DNA of 64,000 nt from Desmospora activa DSM 45169. GTDB lineage: Bacteria > Bacillota > Bacilli > Thermoactinomycetales > DSM-45169. The stretch spans positions 310,001 through 374,000 of the forward strand of contig NZ_PZZP01000002.1 in assembly GCF_003046315.1 (NCBI RefSeq), read 5' to 3'. The translations under genes were made by a program, and so were the position numbers. Positions within the stretch are counted from its first letter, which is position 1, and each line of letters begins with the position of its first letter. Positions 27,184-35,354 of this stretch are shown here, piece by piece. The notes under the pieces were generated by a model that did not search any database, had not been told where the DNA came from, and was given only the letters and a program-made list of their open reading frames with translations.

Positions 27184-27924
27184 TCACTGAGGCAGCATCT
27201 CTTCTTTTGGAACCGGTCGTAACGGCTTGGCGGGAACTCCCGCATACACGGTGGCTGGTTCCGTATCCCGAATCACCACAGCACCTGCAGCGATAAAACT
27301 CTCCGACGCTATGGTGATTCCAGGCAATAAAACGGCTCCTCCACCGACCCGGGCTCCTCGTTTGACGATTGGTCCCCGGATGTGTTGAAAACGTGCTTCG
27401 GTTCTTCCCATGAAGTTGTCGTTGGTGGTCATCACCCCAGGAGCGATAAAAACGCGCTCTTCCAAGCGTGAGTAGGCGGTAATGTACGCGTCGGTCTGTA
27501 TTTTAGTGTCGGATCCGATCTCCACCTGGTTCTCTACCGCAACACCTCGTCCGATCACCACGCGATCCCCAATCTGGCATCGCTCCCGGACAAAAGCTTG
27601 ATCACCCACCAGGACTTCCCGTCCCAGGCGACTGCCGCGGTACAAAACGGCGTTGGCCCCGATTGTGCTCCCCTCTCCGATTTGTAACGCCGGAAGATCG
27701 GGATCCACCTGCACCGTGCTGGCTTTGGCCGGCCGAGGCCACCGACCGATAACCGCGTGATCGGCAATCCATGTTCCCTCACCGATCACCGTGCCCGCAT
27801 GCAGGATGGCATGATGGCCGACGGTCACATTATCGCCCAAAACCACCCCTTCTTCAATAACAACAAAGTAACCCAACTCCACCCCTTTGCCTATACGGGC
27901 AGTAGGATGAACGACCTGACTCAT
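27184..27924 (-). CDS. Left-handed beta-helix N-acetyltransferase, WbpD-like
   Basis: 246 residues, almost wholly hexapeptide repeats ([LIV]-G-x4: IGKGVELGYF, VVLGDNVTVGHHAIL, and others). GVMTTNDNFMGR matches the TND segment of WbpD-type enzymes, and the end PAKPLRPVPKE is usual for LbH acetyltransferases. In the P. aeruginosa pathway WbpD acetylates the 3-amino group of UDP-GlcNAc3NA. The four other enzymes of that pathway are in this cluster, which supports the call. Start ATG 27924, preceded by AGGGGTGGGAAT. Confidence 0.85.
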   Translation of the reverse strand: MSQVVHPTARIGKGVELGYFVVIEEGVVLGDNVTVGHHAILHAGTVIGEGTWIADHAVIGRWPRPAKASTVQVDPDLPALQIGEGSTIGANAVLYRGSRLGREVLVGDQAFVRERCQIGDRVVIGRGVAVENQVEIGSDTKIQTDAYITAYSRLEERVFIAPGVMTTNDNFMGRTEARFQHIRGPIVKRGARVGGGAVLLPGITIASESFIAAGAVVIRDTEPATVYAGVPAKPLRPVPKEEMLPQ

Positions 27925-27934
27925 ATTCCCACCC

Positions 27935-29242
27935 CTAAATTTTTTCATAATAGGCGGCAATCGATTCCACACCCTTCAACGCATTGCGGGTGTCAAAAAT
28001 TGCTCGCGATCGTGCTGCAATCAGCGGATAGTCGAAAGCGGTATGATCGGTGGTGATCAGCACCAAATCCGCTTGTGCCAACCGCTCCGCCGTCACCGGT
28101 TCACTCTCATAGGTGTGACCGTCCAATTGAAAGGATGGAATATGAGGATCGCTCACCCGAACCGCCGCTCCGTGATGAACCAGTTGCTGGATGATGGGAA
28201 TCACCGGGGACTCGCGCATATCATCGATATCCCGCTTATAGGCCAAACCGAGGATAAAAATATTTGCGTCCCGCATCGCTTTGCCCTCGCGATTGAGGAT
28301 TTTCATCGCCCGTTCCACTACAAAATCAGGCATATAGTGGTTGATTTCACCAGCAAGTTCGATTAAACGAGTGTGGTATTTATATTCACGAGCCTTCCAA
28401 GTGAGATAGTACGGATCGATCGGGATACAGTGCCCTCCCAACCCCGGCCCCGGATAAAAGGGCATAAAGCCGTAGGGTTTCGTTTTGGCTGCCTCCACCA
28501 CTTCCCAATAATCGATTCCCATCTTGTTGCAGAGGATCGCCATTTCGTTGGCCAAAGCGATATTGATATGGCGAAAGGTATTCTCCAGGATTTTCTCCAT
28601 TTCCGCCACTGCAGGACTGGATACCTCAAACACTTCTCCTTCCAGCACATGGCGATACAGGGAAGCGGCTACCTTTGTACAGGCGGGTGTTACCCCCCCT
28701 ACTACTTTGGGGGTATTTTTGGTGTTGTATACTTTATTGCCGGGATCCACCCGTTCCGGTGAAAACGCCAGATAAAAATCTTCTCCCGCTCTTAGCCCTC
28801 CCTCTTCCAGAATGGGGCGAACCACTTCCTCTGTTGTGCCGGGGTAGGTAGTGGATTCCAACACAACCAACATGCCGGGATGCAACCGTTTAGCGATCTC
28901 CCGGGTGGAAGCTTCCACATAGGAAGTATCCGGCTGCTGATAGGAGTCCAAGGGTGTGGGGACACAAATCGAAACAGCATCCACATCTTGGATATCAGAG
29001 TAATCCGTCGTCGCTTGCAATCGCCCCTGAACGACAATGTCGGATAGCTCCTCGTCGACCACATCGCCGATATAATTGATGCCTTGGTTGACCATATCGA
29101 CTCGTTTTTGTTGAATATCAAAACCGATGACGCGATAGCCCGCTTTCGCTTTTTCCAAGGCGAGGGGTAAACCGACATATCCCAAGCCCACCACGCCGAT
29201 CACCGCTGTTTTTTGGTCGATTTTCGCCAATGTCTCTTCCAT
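27935..29242 (-). CDS. UDP-N-acetylglucosamine 6-dehydrogenase, WbpA/WbpO-like
   Basis: 435-residue UDP-glucose/GDP-mannose dehydrogenase family. NAD fold VVGLGYVGLPLALEKAKAGY near residue 20, catalytic Cys in GLGGHCIPIDPYYL (about residue 265), and LAYKRDIDDMRESP. It converts UDP-GlcNAc to UDP-GlcNAcA, the first step toward diacetamido uronic acids. The ATG at 29242 with GGAGTGG upstream is used; the frame remains open a further 45 codons only because it reads through interspersed repeat copy 2. Confidence 0.88.
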   Translation of the reverse strand: MEETLAKIDQKTAVIGVVGLGYVGLPLALEKAKAGYRVIGFDIQQKRVDMVNQGINYIGDVVDEELSDIVVQGRLQATTDYSDIQDVDAVSICVPTPLDSYQQPDTSYVEASTREIAKRLHPGMLVVLESTTYPGTTEEVVRPILEEGGLRAGEDFYLAFSPERVDPGNKVYNTKNTPKVVGGVTPACTKVAASLYRHVLEGEVFEVSSPAVAEMEKILENTFRHINIALANEMAILCNKMGIDYWEVVEAAKTKPYGFMPFYPGPGLGGHCIPIDPYYLTWKAREYKYHTRLIELAGEINHYMPDFVVERAMKILNREGKAMRDANIFILGLAYKRDIDDMRESPVIPIIQQLVHHGAAVRVSDPHIPSFQLDGHTYESEPVTAERLAQADLVLITTDHTAFDYPLIAARSRAIFDTRNALKGVESIAAYYEKI

Positions 29243-29297
29243 TTTAACCCACTCCACTCCCTCGAAACTCTTTACGCTTAACAGCCGGGGATAAAGG

Positions 29298-29388
29298 GGA
29301 AGGATTTTTGAGTCTGTGTGCTCTTGCTGATTACAAAGAAGTAAAGGGTTATACAGCAAAGGCACTTTTGCATTCAAAAATCCCTTCC
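29298..29388 (+). repeat. Interspersed repeat, copy 2
   Basis: Full-length element of about 91 bases: left arm GGAAGGATTTTTGAGTCTG, then TGTGCTCTTGCTG, and right arm TTCAAAAATCCCTTC. Terminal arms are inverted repeats of each other. It sits between the aminotransferase stop and the dehydrogenase start, inside the operon. Confidence 0.75.
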
Positions 29389-29466
29389 TTAAACTTTCTG
29401 ATCATCAAAGTTCGTTACATAAATCCGGCTTACCATAATCAACAAGCCTAATCGGTTGCCAAACGG

Positions 29467-30570
29467 TTACGCAAAGAAATCCTTAACCGTAGCCACCACG
29501 CGTTTTACTTTTTCCTCATCCATCTCCGGGTAGAGTGGTAAAGCGAGTGAACGCCTACAGACCGCTTCCGTAACCGGTAGATCTCCTTCACGATACCCTA
29601 ATCCCTGGTATACATCCTGTAGGTGGAGCGGCACCGGGTAGTACGCACCAGTAGCGATTCCATTTTCCCGGAGGTGCGCCATCATCCCATCCCGATCTTC
29701 TGCTTGAATCACATATAAATGATAAATATGGGTCCGATTGACAGCCGCATGCGGGCGAACAAGCGGTACATCCGTCAACAGATGATCATATAGTGACGCC
29801 CACTTACGCCGCGCTTGGTTCCACTGGGAAAGATACTTTAACTTGACGCGCAACAGTGCCGCCTGCAATTCATCCAAGCGGCTATTGTAACCGATTAGGC
29901 TGTGATAATATTTGGGATTGCTACCGTGAACCCGTAATATGCGAATTTTTGCCGCCAGCTCGTCATCATTGGTGACGATCATCCCGCCATCACCATACCC
30001 GCCCAGGTTTTTGGTTGGAAAAAAAGAGTATGATGCCGCGTGTCCAAGCGAACCGACGGGAGCACTGCCGTAACGGGATCCAATCGCCTGTGCCGCATCT
30101 TCCAACACCCATAAATCGTGCTTACCAGCAAAAGCGATCACTTCATCCATATCCGCGGGCTGGCCAAAGATATGGACGGGAATCACTGCCTTGGTTCGCT
30201 CCGTCAGCTTTTGTTCCAACTGGGTGACATCCAAATTGTAAGTATGGGGATCAATATCAACAAAGACCGGTGTCGCGCCTCGCTGGGAGATCACTTCCGC
30301 CGTTGCAAAAAAGGTAAAAGGGGAGGTGATCACTTCATCACCCGCTCCGATCCCCATCGCATCCAAGGTGAGCAGCAGCGCATCGGTGCCGTTTGCCACA
30401 CCGATACCATGTTTGGTGCCGCTTAAAGTGGCCACTTCCCGTTCCAATGCACTTACCTCCGGCCCCAATACATAACGGCCGCTCTCCAGAACGCCGATGG
30501 CCGCCCGCTCCAACTCCTCTTTGATGGATTCGTACTGTGCTTTTAAGTCCAACAACGGTATCGGGTTCAT
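29467..30570 (-). CDS. DegT/DnrJ/EryC1/StrS aminotransferase, WbpE-like
   Basis: 367-residue PLP enzyme of fold type I. Starts IPLLDLKAQYESIKEEL; the PLP lysine lies in SYSFFPTKNLGGYGDGGMI (about residue 184), and the RLDELQAALLRVKL element is present. WbpE adds the amino group at C3 of UDP-3-keto-GlcNAcA. The ATG at 30570 overlaps the stop of the oxidoreductase gene (TGATG) with GGGAGG upstream, matching the coupled action of WbpB and WbpE, which share the 3-keto intermediate and a cofactor. Confidence 0.88.
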   Translation of the reverse strand: MNPIPLLDLKAQYESIKEELERAAIGVLESGRYVLGPEVSALEREVATLSGTKHGIGVANGTDALLLTLDAMGIGAGDEVITSPFTFFATAEVISQRGATPVFVDIDPHTYNLDVTQLEQKLTERTKAVIPVHIFGQPADMDEVIAFAGKHDLWVLEDAAQAIGSRYGSAPVGSLGHAASYSFFPTKNLGGYGDGGMIVTNDDELAAKIRILRVHGSNPKYYHSLIGYNSRLDELQAALLRVKLKYLSQWNQARRKWASLYDHLLTDVPLVRPHAAVNRTHIYHLYVIQAEDRDGMMAHLRENGIATGAYYPVPLHLQDVYQGLGYREGDLPVTEAVCRRSLALPLYPEMDEEKVKRVVATVKDFFA

Positions 30571-31619
30571 CAACTGGCTCCTCCCTGATTGACGTCTCTA
30601 CGCAGTTCGCTTAAGCGTACCGGCCTGCCCAACTCTGCCGCTCGTTGACAAGCGATTACCAATTCTAACGCTTTTCTGCCGTCTTCACCGTTAACGACGG
30701 GACGCCGTCCCTCCCGGACAGCTGCGGTCATATCCCGGATGATGGCAGAATGGCCCGGTAACCCTTGTGGATCTTCATGGATACGATGAATCGTTTGCTC
30801 ACTATCCTCATCCGTCTGATCGGCAAACTTCCATGTTTGGATCCAGTTGGCCGTGGGGCCGCTTACCACAGCCGTTCCCGTCTCCCCAAACAAAGCGAGG
30901 GACTCCTCCAAATTGCGCGGATACAAAGTGACCGCCGCCTCAATTACACCGAGGGCACCACTGGCAAAACGTAGGACAGAGACGGAAACGTCCTCCGCTT
31001 CAATCTGGCGAAAACGGGTCGCTTGGTAAGCGGAGACTTCCTCAACATCCCCCATCAACCACAACATCAAGTCCAGGTTGTGGATCGCTTGGTTCATCAA
31101 AACGCCACCATCCATGGCGCGGCTACCCCGCCAAGGGGCTTGATTGTAATACTCCTGGTTTCGGTTCCAGCGAACCGTCGCATTGGCATGGCTAAAGGAG
31201 CCAAAAGCTCCTTCATCCACCCGTTGCCGCAATGCTTTCATCACCGGACGAAAGCGGTTGGGATGAACCACTGCCAACTGAACTCCGTTTCGCTCACACG
31301 CTTGCAGGATGGCGTCAGCATCCTTCAGGGTCAACGCCATTGGCTTCTCAACCACCACATGCTTCCCCGCATTCGCCGCTTGAATGGCCAAAGGAGCGTG
31401 TAATCCGCTGGGAGTACAAATATTGACGACATCCACCGTCACCGATGTAATCATTCTTTCCATATCCGTAAAAGAATGGATTCCTTTGGCCGCAAAGGGC
31501 TCCAACCGCCTCGGATCCCGATCGCAAACCGCGGACAATTTCGCCCCTTCAGCCGCCTCAATCGCCTCCACATGCTTGTTGGCAATGTGACCGCATCCCA
31601 CGATGGCGTATTGGACCAC
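30570..31619 (-). CDS. Gfo/Idh/MocA oxidoreductase, WbpB-like
   Basis: 349 residues. NAD-binding start YAIVGCGHIANKHVEAI, then the family EKP motif (VVVEKPMALT, near residue 98) and a C-terminal alpha/beta domain. It would oxidise C3 of UDP-GlcNAcA, the WbpB step. Start GTG 31619 with AGGG at 7 bases; a 19-codon longer frame lacks a ribosome site. Its stop overlaps the aminotransferase start. Assignment depends on the gene neighbourhood, as the superfamily is broad. Confidence 0.84.
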   Translation of the reverse strand: MVQYAIVGCGHIANKHVEAIEAAEGAKLSAVCDRDPRRLEPFAAKGIHSFTDMERMITSVTVDVVNICTPSGLHAPLAIQAANAGKHVVVEKPMALTLKDADAILQACERNGVQLAVVHPNRFRPVMKALRQRVDEGAFGSFSHANATVRWNRNQEYYNQAPWRGSRAMDGGVLMNQAIHNLDLMLWLMGDVEEVSAYQATRFRQIEAEDVSVSVLRFASGALGVIEAAVTLYPRNLEESLALFGETGTAVVSGPTANWIQTWKFADQTDEDSEQTIHRIHEDPQGLPGHSAIIRDMTAAVREGRRPVVNGEDGRKALELVIACQRAAELGRPVRLSELRRDVNQGGAS

Positions 31620-31793
31620 GAGATGTCCCTCATTTCTATATTCCCGGCAGACTGACAAGTTGGAGCCTGCATTCATCCTATCAGGATGTCGGTTGTTTTA
31701 TTACAAACAGATTACAAATATCATTTTCAATGTAACACAAATGAAATTTATTTGTGTATCCCGAAACACCATTCTTTACAAAAACTCAGCATT
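31620..31793. other. AT-rich spacer inside the glycopolymer cluster
   Basis: 174 bases, A/T rich, no gene. It may hold an internal promoter for the downstream wbpB-E-A-D-like genes; none was proven. Confidence 0.3.
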
Positions 31794-32996
31794 CTATTTA
31801 CATGCTTTACCTGTCACCTGTTGATACAGATTTAACATCCGTTCCGCGTTTCGTTTCCAAGTGAAGGAGCCTGCCTGTGTATAGGCCCGTTCCCCCATAT
31901 CCAGATTGAGCCCCTCGTTATCCGTCAGCAAAATTTCGATATGCCGTTGCAGTTCTTCCGGTTGACGTGGCGGAACCAAAAAACCGGTCTTTTGATGCTG
32001 CAACACTTCTGAGATTCCGCCTACATTCGTGGCCACCACCGGCTTGCCACATCCCATCGCTTCCAATACGATCGAAGGCAAACCTTCACTCAAACTGGAT
32101 AACGTAACCATATCACTAGCATTGATCCATAACGGGATTTCATCATACGGTCTGCGCCCCATAAAACGGACTCGATCATGGATCGATTTTTCGCGCGCTC
32201 GTTTCTTCAGTTCGGAACGGAGTGGACCGTCACCTACCAGTACCAGCTGTGTATCGGGATAACGGTGGGCCAACCCCGAGAACGCTTCCAATAAGTCGTT
32301 CAACCCTTTTACTTTATAGAGATTTCCCACAAATAGAATAATCTTTCCGGTGGGCGGTAAGTCTAAACGCTCCCGCGCAAGGTGCTGTGCCTGAGGGAAA
32401 AAACGCTCCGGATCAAAACCGTTATGAATCGTGGTCACATCTACCCCTGTGGCTAATTGTCGGATATCTCGCTTTAGGCGTTCACTCACCGTCACCACAT
32501 GATCGCTGTCGTTTAACGCATTCTCCGTTCGTCGATACACACCGGCGCTTTTAAAGGGATAAAGGCGGATATCCGATCCGTGGATGGTCGTCACAATCGG
32601 TACTTGAAAAGTTTTCTTCAACAAGGTACCGGCATAGCCGTCGGGATAAATGGTGTGGCAATGGATCAGGTCAAATGAGGATGTCCGCCGCCATTCGGAC
32701 AAAACGCGATAAAGGGAAGAATAGTACAAATATCCGTATACAGAGAAAAAGAGTCCGCCTGGAAACATCCAGGTCGGGACATATCGAATCGGAATATCGG
32801 CCATCGTCGCCGTAACGGGAAATTTGCGGTAATCCCGCCATTTTGGATAGAGAGGAAAGCGTGGGATCGGTGAGACCACCTGCATTTGTACTCCCTCTTT
32901 GGCCAAGGCTTTTACTTGGTTATGAACAAATATGCCAGACATCGGATTGGCGGGGTTGGGATACATATGGGAAATGACCAACACATTCAAGCTCAT
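31794..32996 (-). CDS. GT4-family glycosyltransferase
   Basis: 400 residues. Acceptor domain begins VLVISHMYPNPANPMSGIFVHNQ; donor domain has ILFVGNLYKVKGLNDLLEAF, LVLVGDGPLRSELKKRA and SLSEGLPSIVLEAMGCGKPVVATNVGGI with the retaining E-x7-E motif. The third glycosyltransferase of the cluster. Donor is probably a nucleotide sugar made by the neighbouring pathway, but this cannot be shown from sequence. Confidence 0.91.
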   Translation of the reverse strand: MSLNVLVISHMYPNPANPMSGIFVHNQVKALAKEGVQMQVVSPIPRFPLYPKWRDYRKFPVTATMADIPIRYVPTWMFPGGLFFSVYGYLYYSSLYRVLSEWRRTSSFDLIHCHTIYPDGYAGTLLKKTFQVPIVTTIHGSDIRLYPFKSAGVYRRTENALNDSDHVVTVSERLKRDIRQLATGVDVTTIHNGFDPERFFPQAQHLARERLDLPPTGKIILFVGNLYKVKGLNDLLEAFSGLAHRYPDTQLVLVGDGPLRSELKKRAREKSIHDRVRFMGRRPYDEIPLWINASDMVTLSSLSEGLPSIVLEAMGCGKPVVATNVGGISEVLQHQKTGFLVPPRQPEELQRHIEILLTDNEGLNLDMGERAYTQAGSFTWKRNAERMLNLYQQVTGKACK

Positions 32997-33044
32997 AGGC
33001 GCATTTATTCTCCCTTTCTATCAGCGGTTGGAATTGTGAAGAGG

Positions 33045-34109
33045 TCAGATTTGCTGGGTCAATGTCTCGATAATTCGTTTTGATGCCCGCCCATCGCCAA
33101 ACACGGGCTGAACACGATTAAAATCGACGTTTATTTCTTCCACCGCTTGTAGAATGGCCTGACTGTCTGCACCGACCAATCGGTTTGCTCCTTGCTCTAC
33201 CGTCTCTGTCCATTCGGTTTCATCCCGCATGGTGACACAAGGCACTTGCAACAGAAACGCTTCTTTTTGTACGCCTCCTGAATCGGTCAAGATCAGGGAT
33301 GCGTTTGCTTCCAATTGCAACATGTCTAGATAACCGACGGGAGTGAGCAGGTGCAGTTGGGGATTATCCAATTTTAAGCTCGCCTGCTCCAAGCGCTGCC
33401 GGGTGCGCGGGTGAAGAGGAAGGACGGTTGGTTGCTGCAAGGCGTTGAGCGCTGCGGCGATTGAAGCCAAACGAGCAGGATCATCGGTATTTTCCGCTCG
33501 GTGCCAAGTAGCGAGTATGTATCCCTTCGGAACGAGATTGAATTGATCCAATACGCGGGAAGACTGTTGCGCCAATTGCCGATTGTGCAAAAGAGCGTCC
33601 ACCATCACATCACCCACCTGATAAACCCCCGCGGTGATACCCTCTCGTTGCAGATGTGATACGGCGGTGTCTGTCGGGCAAAACAACAACCGCGAAACAT
33701 GGTCCGTCAACACGCGATTGATCTCTTCCGGCATTTTCCGGTTAAAGCTGCGCAATCCCGCTTCCACATGAGCGACAGGGATATCCAGTTTGGCCGCAGC
33801 CAACGCTCCCGCCAATGTCGTGTTGGTATCCCCATACACCATCACCCAATCCGGTTTTTCCTCTATCAACACCCTTTCCACTCTTGCCAGCATTTCTCCT
33901 GTTTGTTCGCCGTGGGATTTGGATCCGATCCCCAAATGATAATCGGGTCGTGGAATTTCCAATTCCTCAAAAAACACATCCGACATCGCGGCATCATAAT
34001 GTTGACCGGAATGAACCAATACTTCGTGAGCGTGACGACGCAATTCACGGGAAACCGGTGCTGCCTTGATAAATTGGGGCCTTGCGCCTATGATGGTAAG
34101 TACTTTCAT
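33045..34109 (-). CDS. wecB: UDP-GlcNAc 2-epimerase type enzyme, WbpI-like
   Basis: 354-residue non-hydrolysing 2-epimerase. It begins KVLTIIGARPQFIKAAPVSREL; the GARPQFIKAA form is closer to WbpI-type enzymes than to MnaA (GTRPEAIKMAPL, as in the paralogue at 61396). HVEAGLRSFNRKMPEEINR and LTDSGGVQKEAFLL are the conserved catalytic regions. WbpI epimerises UDP-GlcNAc3NAcA to UDP-ManNAc3NAcA. First gene of the minus-strand cluster, 180 bases after fabZ. Confidence 0.88.
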   Translation of the reverse strand: MKVLTIIGARPQFIKAAPVSRELRRHAHEVLVHSGQHYDAAMSDVFFEELEIPRPDYHLGIGSKSHGEQTGEMLARVERVLIEEKPDWVMVYGDTNTTLAGALAAAKLDIPVAHVEAGLRSFNRKMPEEINRVLTDHVSRLLFCPTDTAVSHLQREGITAGVYQVGDVMVDALLHNRQLAQQSSRVLDQFNLVPKGYILATWHRAENTDDPARLASIAAALNALQQPTVLPLHPRTRQRLEQASLKLDNPQLHLLTPVGYLDMLQLEANASLILTDSGGVQKEAFLLQVPCVTMRDETEWTETVEQGANRLVGADSQAILQAVEEINVDFNRVQPVFGDGRASKRIIETLTQQI

Positions 34110-34174
34110 GCGGTTCCCTCCTGCTGATTAATTATTAATTTATTGTTAAAAATACAAAGATACATCCTAAAACG

Positions 34175-34206
34175 AAGGTACTGCGCACTATTGTACGAAG
34201 TACCTT
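34175..34206 (-). promoter_or_regulatory. Hairpin in the leader of the glycopolymer cluster
   Basis: 8-bp stem AAGGTACT/AGTACCTT (34175-34182 with 34199-34206) 66 bases before the first gene of the cluster, and 85 bases after the fabZ stop. Followed on the minus strand by CGTTTTAGG. Either a weak fabZ terminator or a leader attenuator of the long operon. The surrounding DNA is very A/T rich. Confidence 0.4.
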
Positions 34207-34290
34207 TTTCACTTAAACCCAGCTTTAATAATAAACGGGTAAAACTCGTATTTTGTTTTAAAAATATGATACGTTTTCATTTCTCTTTAA

Positions 34291-34725
34291 TCATTTGGCG
34301 TCATGAATGGCAAACATCAACTCTCCTTCAGCCACCACTTGATCCCCTACACGAGCCACACCTTTTCCTTTTCCCATCGAGGCGCGCACACGGAGCATTT
34401 CCACCTCCAGGTGAAGGGTATCCCCCGGTTTAACCTGACCGCGGAAGCGAAAGCGATCGATGCCGGCAAAAAAGCCAATTTTACCCCGATTCTCTTCCAG
34501 CCCCAGCACTGCATAGGATCCAACCTGAGCCAATGCTTCCACGATGAGAACACCCGGCATCACCGGATATCCGGGAAAATGCCCTTGAAAAAACGGCTCG
34601 TTAACAGTCACATTTTTGACGCCGACCGCTCTTTTTCCTTCTTCACATTCCAAAATACGGTCTACCAGCAAAAAAGGGTAACGATGGGGAATCACTTCCT
34701 GAATCTTGGTAACGTCGATCTCCAA
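34291..34725 (-). CDS. fabZ: 3-hydroxyacyl-ACP dehydratase
   Basis: 144-residue hot-dog-fold enzyme of type II fatty-acid elongation. Active-site His in [22 protein letters not shown] and the catalytic Glu in the same helix. [12 protein letters not shown] is the family N-terminus. Start TTG at 34725 with AAGGAGAGG 8 bases upstream. In B. subtilis fabZ (ywpB) also lies near the spoIIID-spoIID segment. It is monocistronic here. Confidence 0.96.
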   Translation of the reverse strand: MEIDVTKIQEVIPHRYPFLLVDRILECEEGKRAVGVKNVTVNEPFFQGHFPGYPVMPGVLIVEALAQVGSYAVLGLEENRGKIGFFAGIDRFRFRGQVKPGDTLHLEVEMLRVRASMGKGKGVARVGDQVVAEGELMFAIHDAK

Positions 34726-34862
34726 TGTGCTGACCTCTCCTTCCGAACTATAAAACAGTGATATCCAAACTTGTTGATTCCGCGTTTAGGATGTTAGGCG
34801 TTTTATGTATCATCAACAAGTCTGAGTGTTTTCGTTTATGATTGTACCACACTCCCAAAAAA

Positions 34863-34879
34863 ACCGGCGAAAACCCGGT
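34863..34879 (-). terminator. Terminator-like hairpin of unknown transcript
   Basis: ACCGG/CCGGT stem with a run of six or more T on the minus strand. No gene ends just upstream of it; the malic enzyme has its own terminator at 35130. Confidence 0.45.
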
Positions 34880-34892
34880 CACAAGTCCCTGT

Positions 34893-34965
34893 GGAGGCGA
34901 ATTTTTAAGTCTGTGTGCTCTTGCTGTTTAAAAAGAAGAAGACAACTGTCCGCTTCAGCCACCGA
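34893..34965 (+). repeat. Interspersed repeat, copy 3 (left part only)
   Basis: GGAGGCGAATTTTTAAGTCT then GTGTGCTCTTGCTGTTT. It goes on with AACTGTCCGCTTCAGCC, which copy 4 shares, and then stops; there is no right arm. Confidence 0.65.
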
Positions 34966-35129
34966 CTGAAAAGGCCTAATGCGGGGGTACTCCCCTCGTA
35001 TGGCTGCGGCTATGTCACTCTTAATGTATAATATTGGTACACTTCCTCTCTTTTCATGTATGAAGGGGGTTAGGAGTGCCGACAATAACCATGTCCCTCG
35101 CTTACTAGTGGCGAAGGGTTCAAATAAAA

Positions 35130-35155
35130 GGCACCAGAGGATTTCCTCTGGTGCC
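35130..35155 (-). terminator. Strong terminator, probably of the malic enzyme
   Basis: 11-bp perfect stem GGCACCAGAGG/CCTCTGGTGCC (35130-35140 with 35145-35155), followed by TTTTATTT on the minus strand. Nearly symmetrical, so it may work in both directions. It lies beyond repeat copy 4. Confidence 0.8.
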
Positions 35156-35167
35156 CTTTATTTACGA

Positions 35168-35351
35168 GAAGAGATTTTTGAATCTGCGTGCTCTTGCTGT
35201 TTGCAATAAAGTTAGAACTGTCCGCTTCAGCCCCCGAGGGTGGGAGCGGGCAAAACTCGTTATCGCTCAAACACATAGCCCGCTTTTTCCCACTCTCGGC
35301 GGCTTACGCTAAGTGGCACAGCAAAGGCACTTCGCTTTCAAAAACCCCTTC
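35168..35351 (+). repeat. Interspersed repeat, copy 4 (long form)
   Basis: 184 bases. Left arm AGAAGAGATTTTTGAATCTG, right arm CTTTCAAAAACCCCTTC ending 3 bases from the malic enzyme stop. The centre holds a second inverted repeat (CGAGGGTGGGAGCGGGC with GCCCGCTTTTTCCCACTCTCGG, about 35236-35302) and the AACTGTCCGCTTCAGCC segment shared with copy 3. Confidence 0.7.
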
Positions 35352-35354
35352 AAT

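Larger units (their letters stand above)
34726..35354. other. Intergenic region fabZ-malic enzyme: hairpins and two repeat copies
   Basis: 629 bases. Contains an inverted repeat CTTGTTGAT/ATCAACAAG (34770-34778 with 34812-34820), a minus-strand terminator-like hairpin at 34863-34879, repeat copies 3 and 4, and the strong terminator at 35130-35155. A plus-strand TATAAT lies at 35027. A 10-codon frame behind GAAGGGGGTTAGGA (GTG at about 35074) is too short to call. Confidence 0.5.

Noticed and set aside
27184-27924. LpxA/LpxD or serine acetyltransferase for the beta-helix protein
   Set aside because: No lipid A pathway is expected in a Gram-positive cluster. The TND segment and neighbours fit a WbpD-type sugar N-acetyltransferase better.
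29243-29377. 45-codon N-terminal extension of the WbpA-like dehydrogenase
   Set aside because: The extension reads through repeat copy 2 and has no ribosome site. The MEETLAKIDQ start has GGAGTGG upstream and fits the family.
34990-35104. Ten-codon plus-strand frame behind GAAGGGGGTTAGGA
   Set aside because: Too short to support as a gene, and no promoter with a proper -35 was found.
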